Shown piece by piece: positions 10,429 through 18,084 of a stretch of DNA of 64,000 nucleotides. The DNA is from Micromonospora sp. CP22 (GTDB taxonomy: Bacteria; Actinomycetota; Actinomycetes; Mycobacteriales; Micromonosporaceae), in contig NZ_VCJO01000009.1 in assembly GCF_009712475.1 (NCBI RefSeq), positions 124,001 to 188,000 of the forward strand, given 5' to 3'. Every line of letters starts with the position of its first letter. Position 1 is the stretch's first letter. The notes below the pieces were generated by a model. It was not told the DNA's origin. It did no database searches and was given only the letters and a program-made list of their open reading frames with translations. The position numbers were made by a program, and so were the translations under genes.

Positions 10429-11457
10429 TCAGCTACCGAAGAAGACCTCGGCCTCGGCGTACCGCTCCAGCGGAACGGTCTTCAGCTCGGCGGTCGCGTC
10501 GGCGAGCGGGACGCGGACGATGTCGGTGCTCTGCATCGCGACCATCTTGCCCCAGTCACCCTCGTGGGCGGCGTCGATGGCCTGCAGGCCCAGCCGGGTG
10601 GCGAGCACCCGGTCGAACGCGGTGGGGGTGCCGCCGCGCTGGATGTGGCCGAGCACGACCGTGCGGGCCTCCTTGCCGGTCTTGGCCTCCAGCTGCTCGG
10701 CCAGCCACTGGCCGATGCCACCGAGCCGGACGTGTCCGAACGCGTCCAGCTCCTGGTTCTGCAGGACCATCTGGCCCTCCAGCGGCTGCGCGCCCTCGGC
10801 GACCACGACGATCGGGGCGTACTGGTGCTGGAAGCGCTTCTCGACGTAGCCGGCGACCTGCTCGACGTCGAACTGCCGCTCCGGCAGCAGGATCACGTTG
10901 GCGCCACCGGCCAGGCCGGCGTGCAGGGCGATCCAGCCGGCGTGGCGGCCCATCACCTCGACCACCAGGGTGCGGTGGTGGCTCTCGGCGGTGGTGTGCA
11001 GCCGGTCGATCGCCTCCATGGCGATGTTGACGGCGGTGTCGAAGCCGAAGGTGTAGTCGGTCGCGCCGAGGTCGTTGTCGATGGTCTTCGGCACGCCGAT
11101 GACGTTGACGCCCAGCTCGTGGAGCTTGGTGGCGACGCCGAGGGTGTCCTCACCGCCGATGGCGATCAGCGCGTCGACGCCCTGCGCGGCCAAGTTCTCC
11201 TTGATCCGCTCGACACCGTTCTCGATCTTGAAAGGATTGGTCCGCGAGGAGCCGAGGATCGTGCCGCCACGGGGCAGGATGCCGCGGACCTCCGCGATGC
11301 CGAGCGGACGGGAAAGCCCTTCGAGTGGGCCCTTCCACCCGTCCTGGAAACCCACGAACTCGTGGCCGTAGCTGGCGACGCCCTTACGGACCACCGCCCG
11401 GATGACCGCGTTGAGACCCGGGCAGTCGCCGCCGCCGGTGAGCACGCCGATACGCAT
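10429..11457 (-). CDS. pfp: 6-phosphofructokinase, PPi-type residues
   Basis: 342 residues of the PfkA family: MRIGVLTGGGDCPGLNAVIR at the nucleotide end, PKTIDNDLGATDYTFGFDTA at the catalytic base, VEVMGRHAGWIA, and GHIQRGGTPTAFDR. It phosphorylates fructose 6-phosphate. The two residues that set phosphoryl donor in this family are Asp104 (GGEDT) and Lys124 (PKTIDND). This pair is characteristic of pyrophosphate-dependent enzymes, whereas ATP enzymes have Gly104. The product is therefore predicted to use PPi and be reversible. Annotation transfer would usually call it ATP-PFK. Confidence 0.9.
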   Translation of the reverse strand: MRIGVLTGGGDCPGLNAVIRAVVRKGVASYGHEFVGFQDGWKGPLEGLSRPLGIAEVRGILPRGGTILGSSRTNPFKIENGVERIKENLAAQGVDALIAIGGEDTLGVATKLHELGVNVIGVPKTIDNDLGATDYTFGFDTAVNIAMEAIDRLHTTAESHHRTLVVEVMGRHAGWIALHAGLAGGANVILLPERQFDVEQVAGYVEKRFQHQYAPIVVVAEGAQPLEGQMVLQNQELDAFGHVRLGGIGQWLAEQLEAKTGKEARTVVLGHIQRGGTPTAFDRVLATRLGLQAIDAAHEGDWGKMVAMQSTDIVRVPLADATAELKTVPLERYAEAEVFFGS

Positions 11458-11664
11458 GATCTGCTCATCCTCCTGGGGAGCATCTGGTCAAGCCCGATCA
11501 AGCCCCAGGATATGTGTCAGCGCGGACTCTCGGCACCGTTGCCGGCCCGGGGCGGGCCGTCCCTACGAACTGTAGTCGCCGCTCGGTACTGCTCACACCG
11601 CGCCCCGCTACCGGTCAGTAGCCCCGGGCGTCGGCGGTGGGCAGCACGACCGCGAGAGCGGATC

Positions 11665-12162
11665 TCACGAACCGGTCATCGCCCGCCACCGGGCCAGGTT
11701 GTGCCGGGCGTCGACCAGGGCGTCGTGCCGGGCCGCCGCGACGTTCGGCAGCGGGGGCCGCCCCCGGTCGTCCCACAGTTGCCGCAGCTCCTTGGTGTAC
11801 CGGGGGATCTCCCGGGGCAGCGCCGGCATCGCGCCCCACAGCTGCGCCAACGCCACGTGGTCGTACGCGGCGTACCAGGCCCACAGCTCCAGTTGCTCGC
11901 CGGGACGCCCCCGGATCGGTTCGACCAGGAAGTCGTACAGGTCGTCCCGGATGCGCTCCCGGGACCGCCAGGAGCGGTCGGCAGGAGACGGCAACTTGTC
12001 CAGCACGTTGCGGCGGACCCAGGGCACCGCCCGGGAGGCGTCGAACTCGGTGGAGACCGCGTAGAACTCGCGGCCGTGCTCATCGACGACGCCGATCGAG
12101 ACCAGCTCGACGGTCCGGCCGTCCTCGATGAACTCGCAGTCGTAGAAGTAGCGGTAGGCCAT
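11665..12162 (-). CDS. 3'-5' exoribonuclease, RNase AS type
   Basis: 165 residues, matching the mycobacterial polyadenylate-specific 3'-exoribonuclease AS (Rv2179c). This is a DEDD-superfamily dimer that removes A-rich 3' tails. The DxE motif is at the N-terminus (YFYDCEFIEDG), with a central AAYDHVAL and the C-terminal HDALVDARHNL providing the remaining catalytic Asp and His. ATG 12162 is used because AAGGATGG lies upstream and the fold begins directly with the first beta strand. It is transcribed divergently from the Crp-type regulator. Confidence 0.9.
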   Translation of the reverse strand: MAYRYFYDCEFIEDGRTVELVSIGVVDEHGREFYAVSTEFDASRAVPWVRRNVLDKLPSPADRSWRSRERIRDDLYDFLVEPIRGRPGEQLELWAWYAAYDHVALAQLWGAMPALPREIPRYTKELRQLWDDRGRPPLPNVAAARHDALVDARHNLARWRAMTGS

Positions 12163-12425
12163 CGGTACCATCCTTGCCGACGGCCGTCACGGCCCGTCGA
12201 TCGGGTCTGCGACACCGGGAGCGCTTCCACGGGCCACCGCGAGGTCACGCCGCAGCTCGAACCGGTCACGGAAGTAGTTTGAGGGGTGTACAGCACGCGA
12301 CCGGACCGTCATGATCTGATGTGTTACCGCTGCCGGACGCCGAACGGGTGTCGGATCACCCCGTCAGGGCCGCCAGGCTCACCCGGTGAGCGAGTTGGGG
12401 TCCTTGACCGGGGAGGGGTGGGGCC

Positions 12426-13118
12426 GTGGAAATGCGCCTGCCGGAGCCGGGCGACGCGCTCACCGGCGTTGACATGTTCGCCGGGCTCGAACCGGAGGTA
12501 CGCCAGCGGGTGGTCGCCGCGGCGGTGCCCCGGACGTACCGCAAGGGTCAGCTGCTGTTCGTGGAGAACGACCCGGGCGAGTCGCTGATCATCCTGCGGC
12601 GGGGCGCGGTGGCCGTGTTCCGGACCGCGCCCACCGGCGAGCGGGCGATCCTGACCGTGATGCGCCCGCCGGACGTGCTCGGCGAGGTCTCTCTGCTGGA
12701 CGCCTCGACCCGGTCGACCTCCGCCGAGGCGATCGAGGACACCGCCGCGCTGGCGTTGTCCCGCCCGGCGTTCATGGAGCTGGTGCACTCGAACGCCCGC
12801 ATCCTCGACGCGGTGATGCGGTCACTCGGTGCGCTGATCCGCCGGCTGACCGAGCAGAACGCCGACCACGTCTTCCTCGACCTGCCGGGTCGGGTGGCCA
12901 AGACACTGGTCCGGCTCGCCGGTGAGAGTCAGGCCCCGATGATCACCATCGAGCTGAACCAGAGCCAGCTCGCCGAGATGGCCGGTGGCTCCCGGCAGAG
13001 CGTCAACCAGGCGATCGGGTCGTTCGCCAACCGGGGCTGGCTGCGTACCGAGGGTCGACGGATCGTCGTCACCGACGTGCCCGCGCTACGTCGCCGCGCC
13101 GGCATGAACGAGCGCTGA
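12426..13118 (+). CDS. Crp/Fnr family transcriptional regulator
   Basis: 230 residues. An N-terminal cyclic-nucleotide-binding beta barrel (DMFAGLEPEVRQRV to ALALSRPAFMELV) is followed by a long dimerisation helix and a C-terminal winged helix with recognition segment SQLAEMAGGSRQSVNQAI. The barrel's phosphate-binding cassette reads GEVSLLDASTRSTSAEA, close to the cAMP cassette 'GE.all....R.AtV.A', so nucleotide binding is possible. It starts at GTG 12426 after GGGGAGGGG. A class III cyclase is encoded about 450 bases downstream, but the link is only positional. Confidence 0.9.
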   Translation: MEMRLPEPGDALTGVDMFAGLEPEVRQRVVAAAVPRTYRKGQLLFVENDPGESLIILRRGAVAVFRTAPTGERAILTVMRPPDVLGEVSLLDASTRSTSAEAIEDTAALALSRPAFMELVHSNARILDAVMRSLGALIRRLTEQNADHVFLDLPGRVAKTLVRLAGESQAPMITIELNQSQLAEMAGGSRQSVNQAIGSFANRGWLRTEGRRIVVTDVPALRRRAGMNER

Positions 13119-13142
13119 CCGGCCGGACCGGCACACAGCTAC

Positions 13143-13180
13143 GCGGGCGGGGCCGGGACGATCGTCCCGGCCCCGCCCGC
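13143..13180. terminator. bidirectional hairpin terminator
   Basis: A perfect 18-bp stem (GCGGGCGGGGCCGGGACG at 13143-13160 with its complement at 13163-13180) lies midway between the convergent crp-type gene and the small minus-strand gene ending at 13193. It can serve both. Confidence 0.75.
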
Positions 13181-13192
13181 AGGTGTATTCGG

Positions 13193-13402
13193 TCAGGGCT
13201 GGGTGCTGCCCGGCCCGACCCAGTCGGTGCCGCCCGGCCCGACCCAGTCCGTACCGTCCTTGCCACCACCGGGCACCTCGCCGACGATCCCCTGCGCCTG
13301 AAGCTGCGCGAGGGTGGCGGCGTCCACGTCCACCGAGTCTCCGGCGGAGTGGGTGACCCCGTTACCGTCGGTCCAGTCGCTCTTCAGCATCACGTACACC
13401 AT
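13193..13402 (-). CDS. small protein with DWVGPG repeat
   Basis: 69 residues. The first 40 (MVYVMLKSDWTDGNGVTHSA, GDSVDVDAATLAQLQAQGIV) resemble the small beta modules of the pattern 'l..dyt..Gk.y.aGe.vdvd..ta..L...Giv' seen in phage head-tail and actinobacterial small proteins. The C-terminus repeats DGTDWVGPG-GTDWVGPG. The ATG at 13402 has AGGGGGA upstream and the stop is followed by a strong terminator, which supports expression. It is divergent from the cyclase gene. Function unknown. Confidence 0.6.
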   Translation of the reverse strand: MVYVMLKSDWTDGNGVTHSAGDSVDVDAATLAQLQAQGIVGEVPGGGKDGTDWVGPGGTDWVGPGSTQP

Positions 13403-13567
13403 GGAGCTGTCCCCCTGATCGGCGGTCGACGAATAGGCTGCTGAATCTAGCCGTTCCGGAGCGTGTTGAGCTGCCCGGCTGAGTGTCCACAAGCCAACAG
13501 CCCGGTACCCGACAGTGCGCCGGACGGCGATACTCGATGCTGCGCCCCGGGGCGTCGGGGCCTGCCA

Positions 13568-16500
13568 GTGGAGGGTGTCATCGCCGCGCAGTGTGACCGC
13601 TGTGGACGTACCGCCGCCGAGGGCGACCGCTTCTGCGGTGGCTGCGGCGCGGAACTCGGTGCCGTCTGCCCGCACTGCCTGCGCCCGCTCGCGCGGGACG
13701 TGGTCTTCTGCACCTCCTGCGGCACGCCCCGCCCCGGCACGGACCTGGCGGGGGCCATCAACCAGGAGGACCGCCGTCGGGTCAGCGTGCTCTTCGTCGA
13801 CCTCATCGACTTCACCCCGTACGTCGAGCGGGCCGACCCGGAGCTGGTCCGTGGCATGCAGACCGGTTTCTTCTCCACCGCCCGGCGGGTGGTCGGCCAG
13901 TACGGCGGGGTGGTGGAGAAGTACATCGGCGACGCGGTGATGGCGCTGTTCGGTGCGCCGGTGGCCACCGAGACCGACGCGCTGCGGTGTGTGCGGGCCG
14001 GGTTGGAGTTGCAGCGGGTGCTGACCCGGTTCACCCCCACCGGCACCGACGGGCTGCGCTTCCGGGTCGGGGTGGCGACCGGAGAGGCGCTGGTCGACGT
14101 GGCCGCCGCCCGCAACGGTGGGCAGGCCATCGTCGCCGGTGACGTGGTCAACACCGCCTCCCGGTTACAGTCCGCCGCGCCGCCCGGTGGGGTGCTGGTC
14201 GACGGCGCCACGCACGCGCTCACCCGGGACAGCATCCGCTACGACGAGCAGCCCCCGGTCACCCTGCGGGGCCGGTCCGCGCCGACCGAGGTGTGGCTGG
14301 CCCGCTCCGCCGTACGCCGGCAGCCCACCGACCGGGAGCCGGACACCACTCCCCTGATCGACCGGGAACACGAGCTGGGCATGCTGGTCAACGCCCTGCA
14401 CCGCAGCCTGCGCGACCGCCGCCCCCAGGTGGTCACCGTCTTCGGTCGGGCCGGCATCGGCAAGAGTCGCCTCGTCCGCGAGCTGCACCGCCACACCGAC
14501 CGGCTGGTGGACGAGCCGCTGACCTGGCGGATCGGCCGGTGCCCGCCGTTCGGCGAGAACGTCACGTTCGCCGCGCTGGCCGACATCGTCAAGGCCGAGG
14601 CGGGCATCCTCGACACCGACCCGGCGGCCAGCGCCGCGCAGCGACTCACCGCCGCCGTCAGCGAACTGGTCGGCCCCACCGAGCGGGACCGGGTGGCCGA
14701 CGCGCTACGTCCGCTGGTCGGGCTGGCCGGCACCCCGCTGCCGGCGGAGGAGGCGGAATCGGCGTGGCGACGGTTCCTGCTGGCGCTGGCGGCCCGCCGC
14801 CCCACCGTGCTCGTCTTCGAGGATCTGCACTGGGCCGACGACGCGATGCTGCGCTTCGTGGAGCTGCTGGGCGCGGCGGCCCGGGACGTGCCGCTGCTGC
14901 TGCTGTGCACCGCTCGCCCGGAACTGGTCGACCGGGATCCGAGCTGGGCGGGGACCATCACCGGCTCGGTCACCATCACTCTGCCGCCGCTGCGGGACAC
15001 CGGCATCGCCGCGTTGTACGCGCACATGTTCGGCCAGGCCGCGTTCTCCGCCGACCTGCTCACCCCGCTGATCGAGGTGGCCGGCGGCAATCCGCTCTAC
15101 GCCCACGAGTACGTCCGGATGCTGATCGAGCAGGGCGCGTTGCGGCAGTCCGGTCGCGGCTGGTCGCTGGAGAAGCACCTCGACCTGCCCATGCCGGAGA
15201 GTGTGCACGCGGTCATCGCCAACCGGGTCGACCTGCTCGACGCCAAGGACCGGGCGGTGCTGCTGGCCGCCGCCGTCGTCGGGGTGCAGTTCTGGCCGGG
15301 CGCGGTGGCCGCCGCCGTCGGGCAGCCGGTCGAGTCCGTCGAGCGCGCCCTGCGCCGGCTGGAGCAGCGGGACTTCGTCCACGAGCAGGCCGCCTCCACC
15401 ATGGCCGGTCAGCCGGAGTACCGCTTCCGGCACGTCCTGGTCCGCGACGTGTGCTACCAGCGGCTGCCCCGCACCGAGCGGGTGGCCCGGCACGAACGCA
15501 CCGCCGACTGGCTGGACACGCTCTCCCAGAGCCGGGACACCGACCTGGCCGAGGTGCTGGCCCACCACCGCTGGGTGGCGCACGAGATCGCCCGCTCACT
15601 CGGCATGGACACCCGCCGCTACGGGGCGCCGGCACGGGCCGCGTTGCACCGGGCGGCACGCCGGGCGTACGCGCTGCACGGGCTGGACGCCGCCGCCAGC
15701 CACGCCGCCCGGGCGCTCGGCCTGGCCGACGACTCCGACTCGGTGGGCCGCCTCCAACTGGAGCTGCTCAGCACCGAGATCTCGTTCCACCGCGACGGCA
15801 ACGCCTTCCTCTCCAGCGGCGGGCCGGAGCAGGTGCAGACGCTCGCGGACCGGCTGCTCGCCCACGGCGACGAGGCGTGTGCGGCGCGGGCCTGGACGCT
15901 GCTCGGCCAGGCGGCGTGGCTACGCGCCGACCGGCCCGCCGCGCTGGCCTGCCTGGACCGGGCGGTACGCCTGTTCGAGCCGCTGCCGGACAGCGCGCAG
16001 AAGGCCGACGCCTTCGCCGAGCTGGGGCGGCTGCACATGCTCAACTACGAACGTGATCCGGCCGTGGCGGCAGCCGACACGGCAGCCGAGATCGGCGAAC
16101 GGCTCGGGCTGACCGAGATCCGCACCAACGCCCGGATCACCGCGGCCACCGCTCGCTATCAGGCCGGTGACCGGGCCGGGCTGGACGAGTTGTACTCCAT
16201 CGTCGAGTTCAGCCGGGCCGGTCAGTTGCTCGCGCTGCCCCGGGCCACCCAGAACCTCGCCTACGCCGTCTGCGAGGAGGGTGACTGGGTACGCTCCGAC
16301 GCCCTGCTCTCGGCGGTGCCGGCGCGTACCGCCAGCGGGCAGACCCTGACCACCAGCTATTCCAGTGAGGCGATGCGGGCCTGGTTCGAGGGGGACTTCG
16401 GCCGACTGCTCGCCGCCGCCGACGCCTTCGTGGACACCCCGACCGGCAGCTGGGACATGCAGGTGCGCGGCCTGCGGTCATGCCTGCTGCTGCTGCGTGG

Positions 16501-17131
16501 CCAGCCGGTGCCACCGGGTCCGCCCACGGATCCGGCGTCGACCGGAACACCACCCCGCGACGACGTGGCCGCCGCGTTGGACGTCGCCCGACGTAGTGGC
16601 TTCTACCGGCTGCACTGGACGATGCTCGCGATGGGCGCGTTGTGCCGGGCGGTGCAGGGTCGCGTCGACGAGGCCGCCGCGCTGGTCGACGAGCTGGCCG
16701 AGTCGTGGTCCGCCGTGCCGGCACTGGCCAGTGGCGAGTGGATCGCGGCGGCGAGCTGGGCGGCCACCATCGCCGGTCGCAAGCCCGCGGCTCGGGTACG
16801 TGCCATGCTCGGTCGGGTCGGCCACCGTACGCCGTGGTCGGAGGCGGCGCTGCGGACCGTGACCGGCGCGCTGGCCGGGGCCGACGAGAACCACCGGCAC
16901 GCCGCCGAGCTGCACCTGGCCGCCGCCGAGATCTACGCCGGCATCCCCGACGTCACCGACCGGATGCTGGCGCTGACCTTCGCGGTACGCGAGATGGCCT
17001 ACGCCGGTGACCACGCGGCCGCCAGCGCTCCCCTGGCCGAGTTGCGTGCCTTCGCCCACCGCAACGGCGCACCCGGCCTGCTCGACCTGGCCCACCCGCC
17101 CGCCGACCCCACGCAGACCCTCGCCTCCTGA
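13568..17131 (+). CDS. class III nucleotide cyclase - AAA/STAND ATPase - TPR protein
   Basis: About 1187 residues from GTG 13568 (VEGVIAAQCDRC); an upstream in-frame start at 13463 is less likely. Order: two zinc-ribbon Cys pairs (CDRC...CGGC, CPHC...CTSC; about 9-51); class III cyclase domain (about 65-245) with the metal-binding motifs LFVDLIDFT and VEKYIGDAVMALFG both intact; P-loop ATPase with Walker A FGRAGIGKS (about 291-299) and Walker B VLVFEDLHWADD (about 413-424); then about 600 residues of helical TPR-like repeats. It is probably a cytoplasmic signalling protein making cAMP or cGMP under control of its ATPase/TPR part. The trigger is unknown. Confidence 0.88.
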   Translation: MEGVIAAQCDRCGRTAAEGDRFCGGCGAELGAVCPHCLRPLARDVVFCTSCGTPRPGTDLAGAINQEDRRRVSVLFVDLIDFTPYVERADPELVRGMQTGFFSTARRVVGQYGGVVEKYIGDAVMALFGAPVATETDALRCVRAGLELQRVLTRFTPTGTDGLRFRVGVATGEALVDVAAARNGGQAIVAGDVVNTASRLQSAAPPGGVLVDGATHALTRDSIRYDEQPPVTLRGRSAPTEVWLARSAVRRQPTDREPDTTPLIDREHELGMLVNALHRSLRDRRPQVVTVFGRAGIGKSRLVRELHRHTDRLVDEPLTWRIGRCPPFGENVTFAALADIVKAEAGILDTDPAASAAQRLTAAVSELVGPTERDRVADALRPLVGLAGTPLPAEEAESAWRRFLLALAARRPTVLVFEDLHWADDAMLRFVELLGAAARDVPLLLLCTARPELVDRDPSWAGTITGSVTITLPPLRDTGIAALYAHMFGQAAFSADLLTPLIEVAGGNPLYAHEYVRMLIEQGALRQSGRGWSLEKHLDLPMPESVHAVIANRVDLLDAKDRAVLLAAAVVGVQFWPGAVAAAVGQPVESVERALRRLEQRDFVHEQAASTMAGQPEYRFRHVLVRDVCYQRLPRTERVARHERTADWLDTLSQSRDTDLAEVLAHHRWVAHEIARSLGMDTRRYGAPARAALHRAARRAYALHGLDAAASHAARALGLADDSDSVGRLQLELLSTEISFHRDGNAFLSSGGPEQVQTLADRLLAHGDEACAARAWTLLGQAAWLRADRPAALACLDRAVRLFEPLPDSAQKADAFAELGRLHMLNYERDPAVAAADTAAEIGERLGLTEIRTNARITAATARYQAGDRAGLDELYSIVEFSRAGQLLALPRATQNLAYAVCEEGDWVRSDALLSAVPARTASGQTLTTSYSSEAMRAWFEGDFGRLLAAADAFVDTPTGSWDMQVRGLRSCLLLLRGQPVPPGPPTDPASTGTPPRDDVAAALDVARRSGFYRLHWTMLAMGALCRAVQGRVDEAAALVDELAESWSAVPALASGEWIAAASWAATIAGRKPAARVRAMLGRVGHRTPWSEAALRTVTGALAGADENHRHAAELHLAAAEIYAGIPDVTDRMLALTFAVREMAYAGDHAAASAPLAELRAFAHRNGAPGLLDLAHPPADPTQTLAS

Positions 17132-17183
17132 ACCGTCGCCGCCCGGTCGCGCCGCCCACCCCGAGGGCGCGGCACCGGACGGT

Positions 17184-17885
17184 TCAGGCCGCGACTGGTG
17201 TGCTGCTCGCGGCGGGTTGGGCCTTGAGCTTCTGGGCGTACACGTCGACGTACTCGCGACCGGAGAGTTCCATCAACTCGTACATGATCTCGTCGGTGAC
17301 GGCGCGCTCGACGAACCTGTCACCGGCCAGACCGGCGTAACGGGAGAAGTCCAGCGGCGGGCCGAACCGGATCCGCACCCGGGCCAGTTTCGGGATGAGC
17401 TGGCCGGGCGGCTGGATCTCGTCCAGGTTGAGCATCACCACCGGTACGACCGGCGCACCGCTCTCCAACGCCAGCCGGGCCACCCCGGTCTTGCCCCGGT
17501 AGAGCCGACCGTCGGGCGATCGGGTGCCCTCCGGATAGATGCCGGCGATGCCACCGGCCCGCAGCACCGTCAGCTGGGTGTCCAGCGCGGCGCGGGCGGC
17601 CTGCCCACCGGAGCGGTCCACCGGGATGGTGCCGGTGCCGGTGAAGAACATCTTGGTCAACCAGCCCTTGATCCCCTTGCCGGTGAAGTACTCCGCCTTG
17701 GCCACGAAGGTGACCTTCCGGGGCACGATCAACGGCGTGAAGATCGAGTCGGAGAAGGAGAGGTGGTTGCTGGCCAGGATGACCGGACCGGTAGCCGGAA
17801 CATGGTGCAGGCCCTCCACCTGCGGCCGGAAGATGAGCCGCAGCAGCGGGCCGAGCAGCACGTACTTCAACAGCCAGTACAGCAC
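17184..17885 (-). CDS. plsC: 1-acyl-sn-glycerol-3-phosphate acyltransferase family
   Basis: 233 residues. The acyltransferase motif HX4D is NHLSFSD (His41, Asp46), and the substrate-phosphate motif YPEGTRSPDG follows. A hydrophobic N-terminus (LYWLLKYVLLGPLLRLIF) tethers it to the membrane. It transfers an acyl chain to lysophosphatidate or a related lipid. Start GTG 17885 is chosen because GGGGAAGGGAA precedes it. The frame continues upstream, but that stretch is intergenic and contains a hairpin. It corresponds in position to Rv2182c in mycobacteria (from memory). Confidence 0.88.
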   Translation of the reverse strand: MLYWLLKYVLLGPLLRLIFRPQVEGLHHVPATGPVILASNHLSFSDSIFTPLIVPRKVTFVAKAEYFTGKGIKGWLTKMFFTGTGTIPVDRSGGQAARAALDTQLTVLRAGGIAGIYPEGTRSPDGRLYRGKTGVARLALESGAPVVPVVMLNLDEIQPPGQLIPKLARVRIRFGPPLDFSRYAGLAGDRFVERAVTDEIMYELMELSGREYVDVYAQKLKAQPAASSTPVAA

Positions 17886-17991
17886 CGGCTTCCCTTCCCC
17901 GAATCGCCCGCCCGGTGGACGGTGGTGGCACGAGCCTACGAACCCCCACCGCCGGCCACAACGCCGTCCCGGCTGCCACCGCTGGATGCGT

Positions 17992-18045
17992 ACCTGTGGC
18001 GAGACGCCGCGGTCAGGTGTCTGACCACAGTGCCTCGCCACAGGT
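17992..18045 (-). terminator. nested hairpin after the NOS/MMPL cluster
   Basis: A 12-bp outer stem (ACCTGTGGCGAG at 17992-18003 with its complement at 18034-18045) encloses a 6-bp inner stem (GGTCAG/CTGACC at 18011-18026). It lies 40-90 bases past the MMPL stop, before plsC, and marks the likely downstream end of the accessory cluster. Confidence 0.55.
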
Positions 18046-18084
18046 CACCGAGACCGATGAGGGTCTACATCGTCGCGCGTCAGG

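Noticed and set aside
17129..17186. Nine-base inverted repeat TGAACCGTC/GACGGTTCA spanning both stop codons of the cyclase and plsC genes
   Set aside because: Too short and widely spaced (40 bases) to call a terminator with confidence, though it may help end both transcripts.
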